Source: Xenorhabdus ishibashii
GTDB lineage: Bacteria > Pseudomonadota > Gammaproteobacteria > Enterobacterales > Enterobacteriaceae
Assembly: GCF_002632755.1 (NCBI RefSeq)
Contig: NZ_NJAK01000001.1
Location: 1,054,001-1,118,000 of the forward strand
Direction of reading: 5' to 3'
Length of the DNA stretch: 64,000 nucleotides
Both the position numbers and the translations under genes were made by a program. The notes under the pieces were generated by a model that did not search any database, was not told where the DNA came from, and saw only the letters and a list, made by a program, of their open reading frames with translations. Within the stretch, counting starts at the first letter, position 1. Each line of letters begins with the position of its first letter. Below are positions 63,171 to 64,000 of this stretch, piece by piece.

Positions 63171-64000
63171 TATCTTCTCGCTAATTCCAGAACAGCTTGC
63201 GCAGCCTGTTCATCGGCATCACAGCAAATGCTCTCATGTAGATGCAAGAACGTTTGTTTCAACGTTTCCACATCTGCACCACCTTGCAAAAGAGGTAACA
63301 ACGCCTCTGATAACGCTTGTGGTTCGCATTCATCCTGTAGTAACTCTCTGACTAATTCTTTGCCTGCCAGCAGGTTAGGCAAGGAAACATAAGGTGTTTT
63401 CACCAAGCGTTTTGCCAGCCAGTATGTAAAAGGTTTCATTCTATAGCCTACCACCATCGGGCATTTGGCCAGCATACACTCCAGTGCTGCCGTACCGGAT
63501 GCAAGTAAAGTGGCATCGCTGGCAATCATGGCCTCGCGCGCTTTCCCCTCCAATAAATGGAGCCGCAGATTCGGAGCTATCTCATCTTTAATTTGCAGGA
63601 ACTGTTCACGCCGTTTGGCATTAACTAATGGAACCAATACATGCAGGTCGGAAAATTTTCCCTGCAATAATTGTGCGGTTTTTAAGAAATCAGCACTGAG
63701 CATTTCAACTTCAGCATGACGACTGCCGGGCAAGATCGCCAGACAGTGCGCAACCTCTGGAATACCCAAAATTTTTCTGGCGGCGGCTTTATCCGGTTGC
63801 AAAGGTATTGCATCTGCCATCGTATGCCCAATAAATCGGCACGGAACGTTAAATCGATCGTAAAAAGCTTTTTCAAAAGGTAAAAATGCTAATACCAAAT
63901 CCGTCGCCCGACCAATTTTAAACACGCGTCTCTGACGCCATGCCCATACTGATGGGCTAACGTAATGGATCGTTTTAATCCCCTGCTGTTTCAGTCGGCC
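63170..64000 (-). CDS. lpxB: Lipid-A-disaccharide synthase, 5' end outside window
   Basis: LpxB joins UDP-diacylglucosamine and lipid X in lipid A synthesis at the inner membrane. The last 276 codons are visible and open to the window edge; the protein is normally about 382 residues. Family motifs: [12 protein letters not shown] at the edge, [57 protein letters not shown] and [10 protein letters not shown]. It continues the lpxB-rnhB-dnaE-accA order of E. coli. Confidence 0.97.
   Translation of the reverse strand, partial: GRLKQQGIKTIHYVSPSVWAWRQRRVFKIGRATDLVLAFLPFEKAFYDRFNVPCRFIGHTMADAIPLQPDKAAARKILGIPEVAHCLAILPGSRHAEVEMLSADFLKTAQLLQGKFSDLHVLVPLVNAKRREQFLQIKDEIAPNLRLHLLEGKAREAMIASDATLLASGTAALECMLAKCPMVVGYRMKPFTYWLAKRLVKTPYVSLPNLLAGKELVRELLQDECEPQALSEALLPLLQGGADVETLKQTFLHLHESICCDADEQAAQAVLELARR

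Overview
The window comes from a gammaproteobacterium of the Morganellaceae, most likely Xenorhabdus or a close relative. Housekeeping proteins (DeoA/B/C/D, RF3, PlsB, ProS, DnaE, AccA) read as close Enterobacterales orthologues. The pilin resembles the MrpA/MrxA family of Proteus and Xenorhabdus, intergenic DNA is AT-rich, and one intergenic palindromic repeat is of a kind I associate with Photorhabdus and Xenorhabdus. No database was consulted, so genus is an inference.

Layout. 1-2.3 kb: a chaperone-usher fimbrial operon on the minus strand (pilin, then an usher cut by the window edge). 3.0-8.7 kb: a deoxynucleoside catabolic operon nupC-deoC-deoA-deoB-deoD with a CRP-like site at its head. 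9.0-13.4 kb: yjjV, yjjU, a short OsmY-like BON protein and prfC, in the order known from E. coli. 13.5-21.6 kb: a decayed lambdoid-type prophage that keeps a late-gene regulator (DUF1133), a candidate phage immunity RNA, an orphan type III-like DNA methyltransferase with a foreign N-terminus, holin, fragments of endolysin and Rz with intact Rz1, a Rha-like regulator, a truncated prohead protease and a capsid cement protein. Integrase, terminase, portal, major capsid and tail genes are absent. 21.8-25.1 kb: small unknown genes, a PD-(D/E)XK nuclease and a membrane DUF1266 protein. 25.4-42.0 kb: zur, lexA, dgkA, plsB, ubiA (frameshifted), ubiC, pgi, lysC, iclR, aceK, aceA, aceB, metA. 42.2-47.6 kb: a complete rRNA operon read leftward (16S, tRNA-Ile, tRNA-Ala, 23S, 5S) with P1/P2 promoters, boxA and terminator. 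47.6-64 kb: gmhB, metNIQ, rcsF, trmO, proS, nlpE, rof, tilS, an EamA transporter, accA, dnaE, rnhB and the 3' part of lpxB.

How it works together. The nupC-deo genes import and degrade (deoxy)nucleosides. aceBAK with iclR form the glyoxylate shunt with its kinase/phosphatase and repressor. metA and metNIQ each carry a MetJ operator, so methionine synthesis and uptake are co-regulated. lexA carries two SOS boxes. RcsF and NlpE are outer-membrane lipoprotein sensors of the Rcs and Cpx envelope stress pathways.

Most notable points: the single-base frameshift in ubiA; the promoter-RNA-terminator-methyltransferase module at 19.0-21.0 kb; the deletion scar joining endolysin to Rz; the nuclease/DUF1266 gene group; and the rRNA operon that joins two neighbourhoods which are far apart in E. 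coli.
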